From an uncultured Oscillospiraceae bacterium (GTDB taxonomy: Bacteria > Bacillota > Clostridia > Oscillospirales > Oscillospiraceae): a DNA stretch of 64,000 nt. The translations under genes were made by a program, and so were the position numbers. The DNA lies in the NCBI GenBank assembly GCA_934613505.1, contig CAKTTB010000006.1, positions 1-64,000 on the forward strand, read 5' to 3'. The notes beneath the pieces are model-generated. The model was not told the DNA's origin. It saw nothing but the letters and a program-made list of their open reading frames with translations, and did not search any database. Below are positions 6,506 through 14,978 of this stretch, in pieces. The stretch's first letter is position 1. Each line of letters starts with the position of its first letter.

Positions 6506-7897
6506 ATGAAAAAGATCATTGCATTGCTTCTGGCACTCGTGATGGTTCTGGGCCTTGCAGCCTGCGCTTCCAAGCAGACTGAGACCACCCCCGAACCCAC
6601 CGAGACCGAGACCCCGGCCGATACCTCTGCAGAAGAGACCACACCGGCTGACACCGAGACCGAGACTGAGACGCCCGCTGCTGCGGCTTCCGGCTCTGTC
6701 TACTACCTCAACTTCAAGCCCGAAGCGGATCAGGCTTGGCAGGATCTTGCCAAGACCTACACCGAGCTGACCGGCGTTCCCGTCAAGGTCGTTACCGCTG
6801 CTTCCGGCACCTACGACACCACGCTGACTGCTGAACTCGACAAGAGTTCCGCTCCGACCCTGTTCCAGTGCGGCAACCAGGGCGCCATCAACTCCTACGG
6901 CGAATACTGCTATCCGCTCGACGGCACGGCTATCATGGACCAGATGACCACCGACGCCTTCAACCTCAAGGATGAGGACGGCAACACCCTGTCCATCGGC
7001 TACTGCTACGAAGCATTCGGCATCATTGTCAACAAGGCTCTGCTTGAGAAGGCTGGCCACTCCATCGATGAGATCACCAACTTCGACTCTCTGAAGGCTG
7101 TTGCTGACGACATCCATGCAAGAGCTTCCGAGCTTGGCTTCGACGCATTCTCCTCCGCAGGCCTCGAAGGCTCCTCCAGCTGGCGTTTCTCCGGCCATCT
7201 GGCCAACATGCCGCTGTACTATGAGTTCCGTGACGACGGCGTGACTGCTCAGCCCGCCACCATCACCGGCGCTTACCTCGACAACTTCAAGAACATCTGG
7301 GATCTGTACACCACTGATACCGCTACCACCGGCGCTGCTCTGGCTACCGCTACCGGCGACGAGTCCGAAGCTGAATTTGGCGAGGGCAAGGCTGTGTTCT
7401 ATCAGAACGGCACGTGGGAATATTCCAACCTGACCGCTGCTGACAAGTTCGCCATGGATCCCGCCGATCTTGCCATGATCCCCATCTACTGCGGTGTTGA
7501 CGGCGAAGAAAAGGCCGGTCTCTGCGCTGGTACCGAGAACTGCTGGGCCATCAACAACGAAGCTTCCGAAGAAGATATTCAGGCTACCATCGACTTCCTC
7601 GTCTGGGTCGTTACCTCTGACGAAGGCACCACGATGCTGGCAAGAGAGTTTGGCCCCTGCCCGTTCAAGGACGCCAAGGAGCCGGAGAACGTCTTCTTCC
7701 AGGATGCAAACCGGTACACGGCTGAGGGCAACTATGTTGTCACTTGGGCTTTCAACTGGACGCCTGCTGTTGATGACTGGCGCGCTGCTGTCGTTTCTGC
7801 TCTGACCCAGTACACTGCCGGCACCGGCGACTGGGACGCTGTGAAGACCGCTTTCGTTGACGGCTGGGCTGCACAGTATGCCAAGGAGAATGCCTGA
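6506..7897 (+). CDS. Sugar ABC importer, solute-binding lipoprotein
   Basis: The 463-residue precursor begins MKKIIALLLALVMVLGLAAC, a lipoprotein signal with the acylated cysteine at C20. An acidic Thr/Glu/Pro linker follows (about 24-70), then a family-1 extracellular binding domain (VYYLNFKPEADQAWQDLAKT onward). The ATG at 6506 has AGGAGG 9 bases upstream; an earlier in-frame ATG would lie before the operator and has no ribosome site. It delivers substrate to the permeases at 8038 and 8952. MalQ and a phosphorylase downstream suggest maltodextrins or related alpha-glucans, but the substrate is inferred from context. Confidence 0.9.
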   Translation: MKKIIALLLALVMVLGLAACASKQTETTPEPTETETPADTSAEETTPADTETETETPAAAASGSVYYLNFKPEADQAWQDLAKTYTELTGVPVKVVTAASGTYDTTLTAELDKSSAPTLFQCGNQGAINSYGEYCYPLDGTAIMDQMTTDAFNLKDEDGNTLSIGYCYEAFGIIVNKALLEKAGHSIDEITNFDSLKAVADDIHARASELGFDAFSSAGLEGSSSWRFSGHLANMPLYYEFRDDGVTAQPATITGAYLDNFKNIWDLYTTDTATTGAALATATGDESEAEFGEGKAVFYQNGTWEYSNLTAADKFAMDPADLAMIPIYCGVDGEEKAGLCAGTENCWAINNEASEEDIQATIDFLVWVVTSDEGTTMLAREFGPCPFKDAKEPENVFFQDANRYTAEGNYVVTWAFNWTPAVDDWRAAVVSALTQYTAGTGDWDAVKTAFVDGWAAQYAKENA

Positions 7898-7930
7898 GTT
7901 CAGGTGAACTCCCATATTGGCTGACGCTGC

Positions 7931-7960
7931 GAGGGGCGAGCATCCGCTCGCCCCTCTTTT
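7931..7960 (+). terminator. Strong hairpin after the binding-protein gene (partial terminator)
   Basis: GAGGGGCGAGC (7931-7941) and GCTCGCCCCTC (7946-7956) form a perfect 11-bp stem with loop ATCC, followed by TTTTC. It separates the binding-protein gene from the permeases in the same direction. It probably protects the upstream mRNA or stops most transcription, so that binding protein exceeds permease. A weaker imperfect hairpin follows at about 7971-8005. Confidence 0.8.
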
Positions 7961-8037
7961 CAAAAATGCTTCAGGCGGCGGCGCACGGCGCTGTGCCGTG
8001 GCCTGAGTGATTTTTGCAGATTAAAGGAGAGAGATTG

Positions 8038-8952
8038 ATGAAGGTTCGAACAAGAAAACGTGATCAGGCAGCGCTGAACTCCAAGCTGATTCGCCGCCCA
8101 ATCCAGCACTGGTTCTGGCTGTTCCTGCTGCCGACGTTTGCCGCATTCTGCGTGGGCTTTCTGTACCCGTTCCTAAAGGGCATTTTCCTGTCGTTCTGCA
8201 AGTTCAAGACGACAAGTAAGTGGACCTGGATCGGCCTGAAAAACTACGTGACGATTTTTCAGGATGAGGGCTTTTTACATGCATTCTGGTTTACGGCGCT
8301 CTTTGCGATCGTGTCGCTGCTGATCATCAACGTGCTGGCCTTCGCGGTTGCCTATGCGCTGACGCGCGGCATCAAGGGCTCGAATATTTTCCGGACGGTC
8401 TTCTTCATGCCGAACCTCATCGGTGGTATCGTTCTGGGCTATATCTGGCTGATGATCTTCGACGGCATCCTGAGCCATTATGACACGGCCGTCGTGCTGA
8501 ACAGCAAGTTTGGCTTCTGGGGTCTGATCATTCTTCTCTGCTGGCAGCAGATCGGATATATGATGATCATTTATATTGCCGGCCTGCAATCGATTCCCGA
8601 GGACATGCTGGAGGCTGCCAAAATCGACGGCGCATCCGGCTGGAAGTCCCTGTGGCACATCACCATCCCGAATGTCATGCCGTCTATTACCATCTGCACG
8701 TTCCTGGCGCTGACCAACGGCTTCAAGCTCTACGACCAGAACCTTGCGCTGACCGGCGGCGAGCCGTTCCGCCAGCTGGCTGACGGCAACGTCATCAAGA
8801 CGACCGAAATGCTGGCTCTGAACATCGTTTCCTCCAATACCAGCAATACCAAGGGACCCGGACAGGCGAAGGCTGTGGTGTTCTTTATTCTGGTCGGCAT
8901 CATCGGCATTGCCCAGCTTGTTGCGACGAGAAAGAAGGAGGTGCAGCAGTGA
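8038..8952 (+). CDS. Sugar ABC importer permease, MalF/UgpA type
   Basis: The 304-residue protein has six predicted membrane segments and the ATPase-contact EAA loop EAAKIDGASGWKSLWHITIP. The start at 8038 has GGAGAG 6-7 bases upstream; an in-frame ATG eight codons earlier lacks one. It is followed without a gap by the partner permease. No ATPase gene is present in this cluster, so a shared MsmX/MsiK-like ATPase encoded elsewhere is expected. Confidence 0.9.
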   Translation: MKVRTRKRDQAALNSKLIRRPIQHWFWLFLLPTFAAFCVGFLYPFLKGIFLSFCKFKTTSKWTWIGLKNYVTIFQDEGFLHAFWFTALFAIVSLLIINVLAFAVAYALTRGIKGSNIFRTVFFMPNLIGGIVLGYIWLMIFDGILSHYDTAVVLNSKFGFWGLIILLCWQQIGYMMIIYIAGLQSIPEDMLEAAKIDGASGWKSLWHITIPNVMPSITICTFLALTNGFKLYDQNLALTGGEPFRQLADGNVIKTTEMLALNIVSSNTSNTKGPGQAKAVVFFILVGIIGIAQLVATRKKEVQQ

Positions 8953-9812
8953 TGAAGAAGATCTCCACGTTCCACGCGGAAAAGCGCGCGCACACCATCC
9001 TGACGGTGTTCTTTACCGTTTTGGCTGTTGCATACCTGTATCCGATCCTCCTTGTTCTGATCAACTCGTTCAAGACGAACGCGGCCATCAACCTCAACAC
9101 CTTCGCGCTGCCAAACAGCGAGACGTTCATGGGCTGGCAGAACTATATCAAGGGCATGACCTTCGGTAACTATCCGTTCTACCGGTCGGTGGAATATAGC
9201 GTGGTCATCACGATTCTGTCGGTTGCGCTGATCCTTGTGTGCACGTCCATGGCGGCGTGGTATATTTCCCGCGTGGGCAGCGTTTTCAGCAAGATCGTCT
9301 ATATGCTCTGCGTGTTCTCCATGATCGTCCCGTTCCAGATGGTCATGTTTACGCTGTCAAAGACCGCCGATACGCTCAAGCTCAACATGCCGTGGACGAT
9401 CCCGGTGATTTATCTCGGCTTTGGTGCGGGCCTTGCCGTCTTCATGTTCTCCGGCTTTGTCAAATCCATCCCGCTTGAGATTGAAGAAGCAGCCGCCATT
9501 GATGGGTGCGGGCCGGTGCGGACGTTCTTCTCGGTCGTTCTGCCGATGCTCAAGCCGACGCTCGTCTCTGTTGGCGTGCTCGAGATCATGTGGGTCTGGA
9601 ACGACTATCTCCTGCCGTATCTGGTGCTTGACCGCACCCAGTATATGACCATCCCCATCCACATCCAGTACCTCAAGGGCAGCTATGGCACGGTTGATAT
9701 GGGCGCGACGATGGCGCTCATCCTGCTGGCAATCATCCCCGTCGTCATCTTCTATCTCTGCTGCCAGAAGTATATCATCAAGGGCGTTGCAGCCGGCGCA
9801 GTCAAGGGATAA
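8952..9812 (+). CDS. Sugar ABC importer permease, MalG/UgpE type
   Basis: The 286-residue protein has six membrane segments and the EAA loop IEEAAAIDGCGPVRTFFSVV. It begins at ATG 8952, overlapping the previous stop by one base (TGATG); a GTG one codon earlier (8949) is an equally possible start because AGGAGG lies 7 bases before it. It forms the second half of the channel with the preceding gene. Confidence 0.9.
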   Translation: MKKISTFHAEKRAHTILTVFFTVLAVAYLYPILLVLINSFKTNAAINLNTFALPNSETFMGWQNYIKGMTFGNYPFYRSVEYSVVITILSVALILVCTSMAAWYISRVGSVFSKIVYMLCVFSMIVPFQMVMFTLSKTADTLKLNMPWTIPVIYLGFGAGLAVFMFSGFVKSIPLEIEEAAAIDGCGPVRTFFSVVLPMLKPTLVSVGVLEIMWVWNDYLLPYLVLDRTQYMTIPIHIQYLKGSYGTVDMGATMALILLAIIPVVIFYLCCQKYIIKGVAAGAVKG

Positions 9813-9908
9813 GTTTTTGGGCGAATTTGCAGAACCCGGTGGATTTTTCCCGAATCGTGTATTATATTGATAGCGATCCTACCAAAAATCCAAGGGGTGT
9901 ATGCAGCT

Positions 9909-10922
9909 ATGACAATCAAGGATCTTGCCCGGCTGAGCGGCTATTCGCTTGGAACGGTTTCGCGCGTCCTCAATAACCAGCCCAACGTGTCAGAGAAGGC
10001 GAGAGCGGCGATCCTCGCCATCGCGGAGGAGAGCGGCTTTGAGCTGAACGAAAGTGCGCAGCTTCTGAAGCAGCAGCGCTCCAATGCGATTCTGATCATC
10101 GTCAAGGGTACGGCAAACGAAATGTTCGCGAGCATGGTCGAGCAGCTGCAGTCGCTGTTTTCCCGGACCACGCATCCGTTGATCGTTGACTTTATTGATG
10201 AGGTCGACAATGAGGTCCTGCGCGCAGTCAAGCTATGCAGAGAGCGGAAGCCGATGGGCGTTATGTTCCTTGGCGGAACGAACCGCTATTTCAGAAACGA
10301 CTTTGAAAAGATCCATGTGCCGGCCGTTGTCGTCACGAACGACGCAAGCGGGCTTCCGTTTGATAACCTCTCCAGCGTGACCACGGACGACCGCCGCGGC
10401 GCAGCCTGTGCGGTGGATTATCTGATCCGCTGCGGACATCGGCAGATCGCCGTCCTTGGCGGCGACCGGTCGCTGTCGGATACGTCCCTGCAGCGCTATG
10501 AGGGCTGCGTGGACGCGTTCAGGAATAACGGTATGGAGTTTAACGAAAAAACGTTTTACCATACCGGCCGGTACAGCTATGAAGACGGCTACAGCGGCAT
10601 GCAGGCGGTCCTGCGCCAAACGCCGCAGGTAACGGCCATCTTCGCCATGGCAGACGTCATCGCCATCGGCGCCATGCGGGCCATGGCCGATCAGGGTCTG
10701 CGCGTGCCGGAGGATATTTCGGTCATCGGCTACGATGGACTGAAGATCGGAAGCTTTTATACGCCGAAGCTCTCGACGGTATCGCAGTCGGTGGAGTTTC
10801 TGGCCCGGCGCAGCTTTTCCGTGTTGATGGATCACATCGAGCACGGCGGCGAAGCGCGCCATCTGACAGTACCGTTTACGCTTTCCAACCGGGAAAGCGT
10901 CAGAAAACTGGAGATTCCCTGA
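9909..10922 (+). CDS. LacI/GalR-family transcriptional regulator
   Basis: The 337-residue protein starts with the family DNA-reading helix-turn-helix (TIKDLARLSGYSLGTVSRVL) and hinge, followed by a periplasmic-binding-like sensor domain containing DVIAIGAMRAMADQGLRVPE and SVIGYDG. The ATG at 9909 follows AAGGGGTG; an upstream in-frame start lies in the intergenic region. It sits between the transporter genes and malQ. The only clear LacI-type palindrome seen (6460-6473) is in front of the transporter, so this protein is the likely repressor there. The inducer is probably a sugar imported by the system. Confidence 0.9.
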   Translation: MTIKDLARLSGYSLGTVSRVLNNQPNVSEKARAAILAIAEESGFELNESAQLLKQQRSNAILIIVKGTANEMFASMVEQLQSLFSRTTHPLIVDFIDEVDNEVLRAVKLCRERKPMGVMFLGGTNRYFRNDFEKIHVPAVVVTNDASGLPFDNLSSVTTDDRRGAACAVDYLIRCGHRQIAVLGGDRSLSDTSLQRYEGCVDAFRNNGMEFNEKTFYHTGRYSYEDGYSGMQAVLRQTPQVTAIFAMADVIAIGAMRAMADQGLRVPEDISVIGYDGLKIGSFYTPKLSTVSQSVEFLARRSFSVLMDHIEHGGEARHLTVPFTLSNRESVRKLEIP

Positions 10923-10989
10923 GCGGCCTCTTCTCTGATTCCGGCTGCTTCGGGCGTCTCATGGAGAAATGAGCGAATAGAGTGATACT

Positions 10990-12471
10990 ATGAAAAGAAG
11001 CAGTGGAATTTTGATGCACATCACCTCACTGCCGTCGCCTTATGGCATCGGCAGCATGGGTCAGGCCGCGTTTGACTTTGTTGACTTTCTGAAAAAAGCC
11101 AAACAGACCTATTGGCAGATCCTGCCGATCAACCCGCCGGGGTACGGCGATTCCCCGTATCAGGCGTTCTCCGCCTTTGCGGGCAACCCGTATCTGATCG
11201 ATTTGGAGCAGCTTGTGGACTGCGGATGGCTCCGCAGAGAAGAGCTGGCCGGGATCGAATGGGGAGAACGGGACGATCAGGTCGACTATTCCGTCATGTA
11301 TACCCAGCGCCTGCGGGTGCTGCGCATGGCGTGGAACCGCTTCCGGAAAGAGCCGCCGGCGGACGTTGCCGTATATATTGCGCAGGAGCAGGCATGGCTG
11401 GACGAATATGTCCTGTTCATGGCGGTAAAGGCGCATTTCGGCGACGGCCCGTGGACCGAGTGGCCGCTGGACATCCGGCTGCACCAGCCGGAGGCGATGG
11501 CACACTACCGGGCGCTGCTGCAGGATGAGATCGAGTTCCAGTGCTTCATGCAGTACTGCTTCCATGTGCAGTGGCAGCGTCTGCGCAGTTACGCACACGA
11601 AAACGGGATCCGCATCATCGGCGATATCCCGATCTATGTGCCGCTTGATTCGGCTGATGTCTGGTCGCACCCGGAGAACTTCCAGCTGACGCGTACGCGC
11701 CGGCCGCGGGTCGTGGCAGGCTGCCCACCCGACGGCTTCAGCGCCAACGGTCAATATTGGGGGAATCCAATTTACGACTGGGACCGTATGGAGCAGAACG
11801 GCTTCTCGTGGTGGATGGATCGCCTGCACGCGGCTGGGCAGAACTTTGACGTGGTTCGCATCGATCATTTCCGCGGCATCGAGAGCTACTGGTCGATCCC
11901 TGCCGTCAACCGGACTGCGCGGAAGGGCGAATGGGTCAAGGGACCTGGTATGAAGCTCATCCGGGCCATTCAGAAAAACTGCCCAGACACGGAGTTTATT
12001 GCCGAAGACCTCGGCTTCCTGACGCCAGAGGTGCAGCAGATGGTACAGGAATCCGGATTCCCGGGCATGAAGGTGCTGGAATTTGCCTTTGACCCGCGGG
12101 AACCGAGCAACTACCTGCCGCACAAATATGAGGAAAACTGCATTTGCTATACTGGAACGCATGACAATGAGACGCTGGTGCAGTGGTGCGAGGGGCTGGA
12201 CGCCAATTCCGATGCCTACGCGCGTGATTATCTGCACATTGGGCCGGAGGATGATCTGGCCGGCGCGATCATCGAGGCCGGCATGCAGTCGAAGGCACAG
12301 CTGTTTGTGATGCAGATGCAGGACTATCTGCGCCTCGGAAAAGAGGCACGGATGAACGAGCCGGGGAAGCTCCTGCCGTCCAACTGGCGCTGGCGGATGC
12401 TGCCCGGTGCGGCAAACGATGCACTGGCTGAAAAAATTGCAGGTTTGACAGAGCAGGCAAACCGTGTATAA
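10990..12471 (+). CDS. malQ: 4-alpha-glucanotransferase (amylomaltase)
   Basis: The 493-residue GH77 enzyme begins with SSGILMHITSLPSPYGIGSMG. It contains IIGDIPIYV, the nucleophile motif VRIDHFRG, the acid/base motif AEDLGFLTPEV and GTHDNETLVQW. It transfers glucan segments between alpha-1,4-glucans and, with the adjacent phosphorylase, breaks maltodextrins to glucose and glucose-1-phosphate in the cytoplasm. No good Shine-Dalgarno site lies directly before the ATG; GGAG is about 25 bases away. Its expression may therefore depend on coupling to the lacI gene or be weak. Confidence 0.95.
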   Translation: MKRSSGILMHITSLPSPYGIGSMGQAAFDFVDFLKKAKQTYWQILPINPPGYGDSPYQAFSAFAGNPYLIDLEQLVDCGWLRREELAGIEWGERDDQVDYSVMYTQRLRVLRMAWNRFRKEPPADVAVYIAQEQAWLDEYVLFMAVKAHFGDGPWTEWPLDIRLHQPEAMAHYRALLQDEIEFQCFMQYCFHVQWQRLRSYAHENGIRIIGDIPIYVPLDSADVWSHPENFQLTRTRRPRVVAGCPPDGFSANGQYWGNPIYDWDRMEQNGFSWWMDRLHAAGQNFDVVRIDHFRGIESYWSIPAVNRTARKGEWVKGPGMKLIRAIQKNCPDTEFIAEDLGFLTPEVQQMVQESGFPGMKVLEFAFDPREPSNYLPHKYEENCICYTGTHDNETLVQWCEGLDANSDAYARDYLHIGPEDDLAGAIIEAGMQSKAQLFVMQMQDYLRLGKEARMNEPGKLLPSNWRWRMLPGAANDALAEKIAGLTEQANRV

Positions 12472-12488
12472 TACCAATGAACATTCTG

Positions 12489-12525
12489 GCGCCCACCCGT
12501 CCTTGCCGGAAGGGTGGGCGCTCTT
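12489..12525 (+). terminator. Terminator-like hairpin between malQ and glgP
   Basis: GCGCCCACCC (12489-12498) pairs with GGGTGGGCGC (12512-12521), followed by TCTTTT. A second short hairpin with GCGCGCAG/CTGCGCGC arms follows near 12537-12556. Read-through to glgP would be needed unless glgP has its own promoter, which was not seen. Confidence 0.75.
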
Positions 12526-12578
12526 TTGAAGGCCCGCGCGCAGGTCTGCGCGCGGCGATCCCAGGAAGGAGTAACCCT

Positions 12579-14912
12579 ATGAGTGAGTATTCAAACCGTA
12601 TCGTAAAGCAGACAGAAGCGCTGCTCCATTTCCAGCACGACGAGACGCTGCAGGAGACCACGCCTGAGCGCCTGCATGAGGCGCTGGGTCAGGTCATCAT
12701 GATGGAGATCAGCGACAACTGGACGAAGACCAAGCGCCGTCAGGCGCCGGGCCGCCGCGCATTTTATTTCTCGGCGGAGTATCTGGTCGGCCGTTTGGTT
12801 TACAGCAATCTCTTTAACCTCGGCATTTTGCGCGAGGTAAAGGCGGCCTTCGCGGAGAAGGGCGTGGATCTTGCCTGTCTGGAGCATATCGAGGACGCGG
12901 CGCTCGGCAACGGCGGCCTTGGCCGTCTTGCGGCCTGCTTCCTTGACAGCGCCGCAACGCTGGATCTGCCGCTGACCGGGTATGGCCTCCGGTACCGGTT
13001 TGGCCTGTTCAAGCAGTCGTTTGCGCATGGCTGTCAGCGGGAGAATGCCGACGACTGGACGAAATACGGCGACCCGTGGAGCCACCGACGCGACAAGCTG
13101 GCAGTCAAGGTGAAATTTGCCGACCAGACGGTCAACTGCGTGCCGTATGATATGCCTGTTATCGGCTATCAGACGAATACCGTCGGGACGCTTCGCCTGT
13201 GGCAGTGCGAGGCGGAGGAAGAACTGAACTTCGACGCTTTCAACGCGCAGGACTATGTCAAGGCGCTGGAAAAGAAGAACAAGGCGGAGGATATCACCCG
13301 CGTGCTCTACCCGAACGACTCCACGTGGGAAGGCAAGCGCCTGCGCATCAAGCAGCAGTATGTGCTGTCCAGCGCGTCGCTGCAGGACATTCTGCGCGAT
13401 TACCGCGAGGCGCACGGCACGGATTATTACCGCCTGCCGGAGTTCGCTGCTGTCCAGCTCAATGACACGCATCCTGCCATGTCCATTCCGGAGCTGATCC
13501 GGCTTCTGATGGCGGAAGGACTGGATTTTGACGCTGCGTTCGAGCTCACGCGCCGCGTATTCGCCTATACCAACCATACGGTCATGGGCGAGGCGCTGGA
13601 AAAGTGGGATTTGGAGCTGCTGCGTTCCGTCGTGCCGGAGGTCTGTGAGATCATTGAGCGTATCGACGCGCGGCTCAAGCAGGAGCATCCGCATTCGAAC
13701 CTCTTTATCGTCAAGGACGGGCAGGCGCATATGGCGAATCTGTCGGTCTACGTGTCCACCGCGGTCAACGGCGTTGCGGAGATCCATTCGCAGATCCTGA
13801 AGGATGACCTGTTTAAGGACTGGTATGCCGTCTATCCCGAGCGCTTCCAGAACAAGACGAACGGCATCACGCCGCGCCGCTGGCTGGGCCTCTCCAACCC
13901 GGAACTGTGCGGTCTGCTTGACAGCAAGATCGGCAGCGGGTATCTCAAGGACCTCGACAAGCTGGCCGGTCTCAGGGATCAGATCGACGAGATGACCATC
14001 AAGCAGTTCAACGCCATCAAGCTCGAGAAAAAGCGCCAGCTCTGTCGCGTGATCGAGGAGCAGGAGGGCGTCGCGCTCGACCCGACATTCATCTTCGACG
14101 TGCAGGTCAAGCGCCTGCATGAGTATAAGCGGCAGCTTCTCAACGCGCTGGGCATTATGGATCTGTATCTGTCCATCAAGGACGGCAGCATCCGCGACTT
14201 TACGCCGACGGCCTTCATCTTCGGCGCAAAGGCAGCCCCCGGGTACCGCCGCGCAAAAGCAATTATTCATTATGTCAACCGAATCGCCGACCTTATCAAC
14301 AATGACCCTGCGATGAACGGCGTGATGAAGGTCGTCTTCGTGCAAAACTACAATTGCTCCTATGCTGAGCACATCATCCCCGCCGCCGATATCTCCGAGC
14401 AGATCTCGCCTGCCGGTACGGAAGCGTCCGGCACCGGCAACATGAAGCTGATGCTGAACGGCGCAGTGACGCTCGGTACGCTGGACGGCGCGAATGTGGA
14501 GATCGCCGAGCAGGCCGGCCGCGAGAATGAGTATATCTTCGGCGCGACGGTCGAGGAGATCAACATGGTGAAGCCCAACTATAACGCGCGCAGCTTCTAT
14601 GAAGCAAACCCGAATCTGCGCCGCGCCGTCGATACGCTGATCGACGGCACCGTCCCGACGGACGAGGAGCAGCACGAGCTGTACACGTCCCTGCTCGAGG
14701 GCGCAAGCTGGCACAAGCCGGATCAGTATTTCCTGTTCTATGACTTTGACAGCTACAAAAAGGCGCGTCTGGCAGCCAATCGGGATTATGATGACCGCAT
14801 CGCCTTCGGCCGCAAATGCCTGCTGAATGTTGCGTTCGCGGGGAAATTCTCCTCGGACCGCACGATCCGCCAGTATGCGGATGAGATCTGGCATATCAAG
14901 CCTGTAAAATAA
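12579..14912 (+). CDS. glgP: Glycogen/maltodextrin phosphorylase
   Basis: The 777-residue GT35 enzyme cleaves alpha-1,4-glucans with phosphate to give glucose-1-phosphate. Visible motifs are EDAALGNGGLGRLAACFLDS, the EKWD region, GITPRRW and the PLP-lysine motif EASGTGNMKLMLNG (lysine about residue 623). The length is slightly below the 800 or more of many members but all core motifs are present. The ATG at 12579 has GGAAGGAG 7 bases upstream; earlier in-frame codons run back into the malQ terminator hairpin. It works with MalQ on imported maltodextrin or stored glycogen. Confidence 0.95.
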   Translation: MSEYSNRIVKQTEALLHFQHDETLQETTPERLHEALGQVIMMEISDNWTKTKRRQAPGRRAFYFSAEYLVGRLVYSNLFNLGILREVKAAFAEKGVDLACLEHIEDAALGNGGLGRLAACFLDSAATLDLPLTGYGLRYRFGLFKQSFAHGCQRENADDWTKYGDPWSHRRDKLAVKVKFADQTVNCVPYDMPVIGYQTNTVGTLRLWQCEAEEELNFDAFNAQDYVKALEKKNKAEDITRVLYPNDSTWEGKRLRIKQQYVLSSASLQDILRDYREAHGTDYYRLPEFAAVQLNDTHPAMSIPELIRLLMAEGLDFDAAFELTRRVFAYTNHTVMGEALEKWDLELLRSVVPEVCEIIERIDARLKQEHPHSNLFIVKDGQAHMANLSVYVSTAVNGVAEIHSQILKDDLFKDWYAVYPERFQNKTNGITPRRWLGLSNPELCGLLDSKIGSGYLKDLDKLAGLRDQIDEMTIKQFNAIKLEKKRQLCRVIEEQEGVALDPTFIFDVQVKRLHEYKRQLLNALGIMDLYLSIKDGSIRDFTPTAFIFGAKAAPGYRRAKAIIHYVNRIADLINNDPAMNGVMKVVFVQNYNCSYAEHIIPAADISEQISPAGTEASGTGNMKLMLNGAVTLGTLDGANVEIAEQAGRENEYIFGATVEEINMVKPNYNARSFYEANPNLRRAVDTLIDGTVPTDEEQHELYTSLLEGASWHKPDQYFLFYDFDSYKKARLAANRDYDDRIAFGRKCLLNVAFAGKFSSDRTIRQYADEIWHIKPVK

Positions 14913-14924
14913 AAAACGACAGCA

Positions 14925-14952
14925 GCGCAAGGCCGGAAACCCGGTCTTGCGC
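14925..14952 (+). terminator. Stable hairpin after glgP
   Basis: A 12-bp stem with one G-T pair runs from 14925-14936 to 14941-14952 around loop AAAC. The following T-tract is weak (TTGCGTCT), so it may be an mRNA stabiliser or a partial terminator before the next gene. Confidence 0.55.
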
Positions 14953-14978
14953 TTGCGTCTGTGTAAAGGAAGACGAAC

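Noticed and set aside
12591..14930. 779-codon open frame antisense to glgP
   Set aside because: It mirrors the full glgP gene and has no family motifs or start signals.
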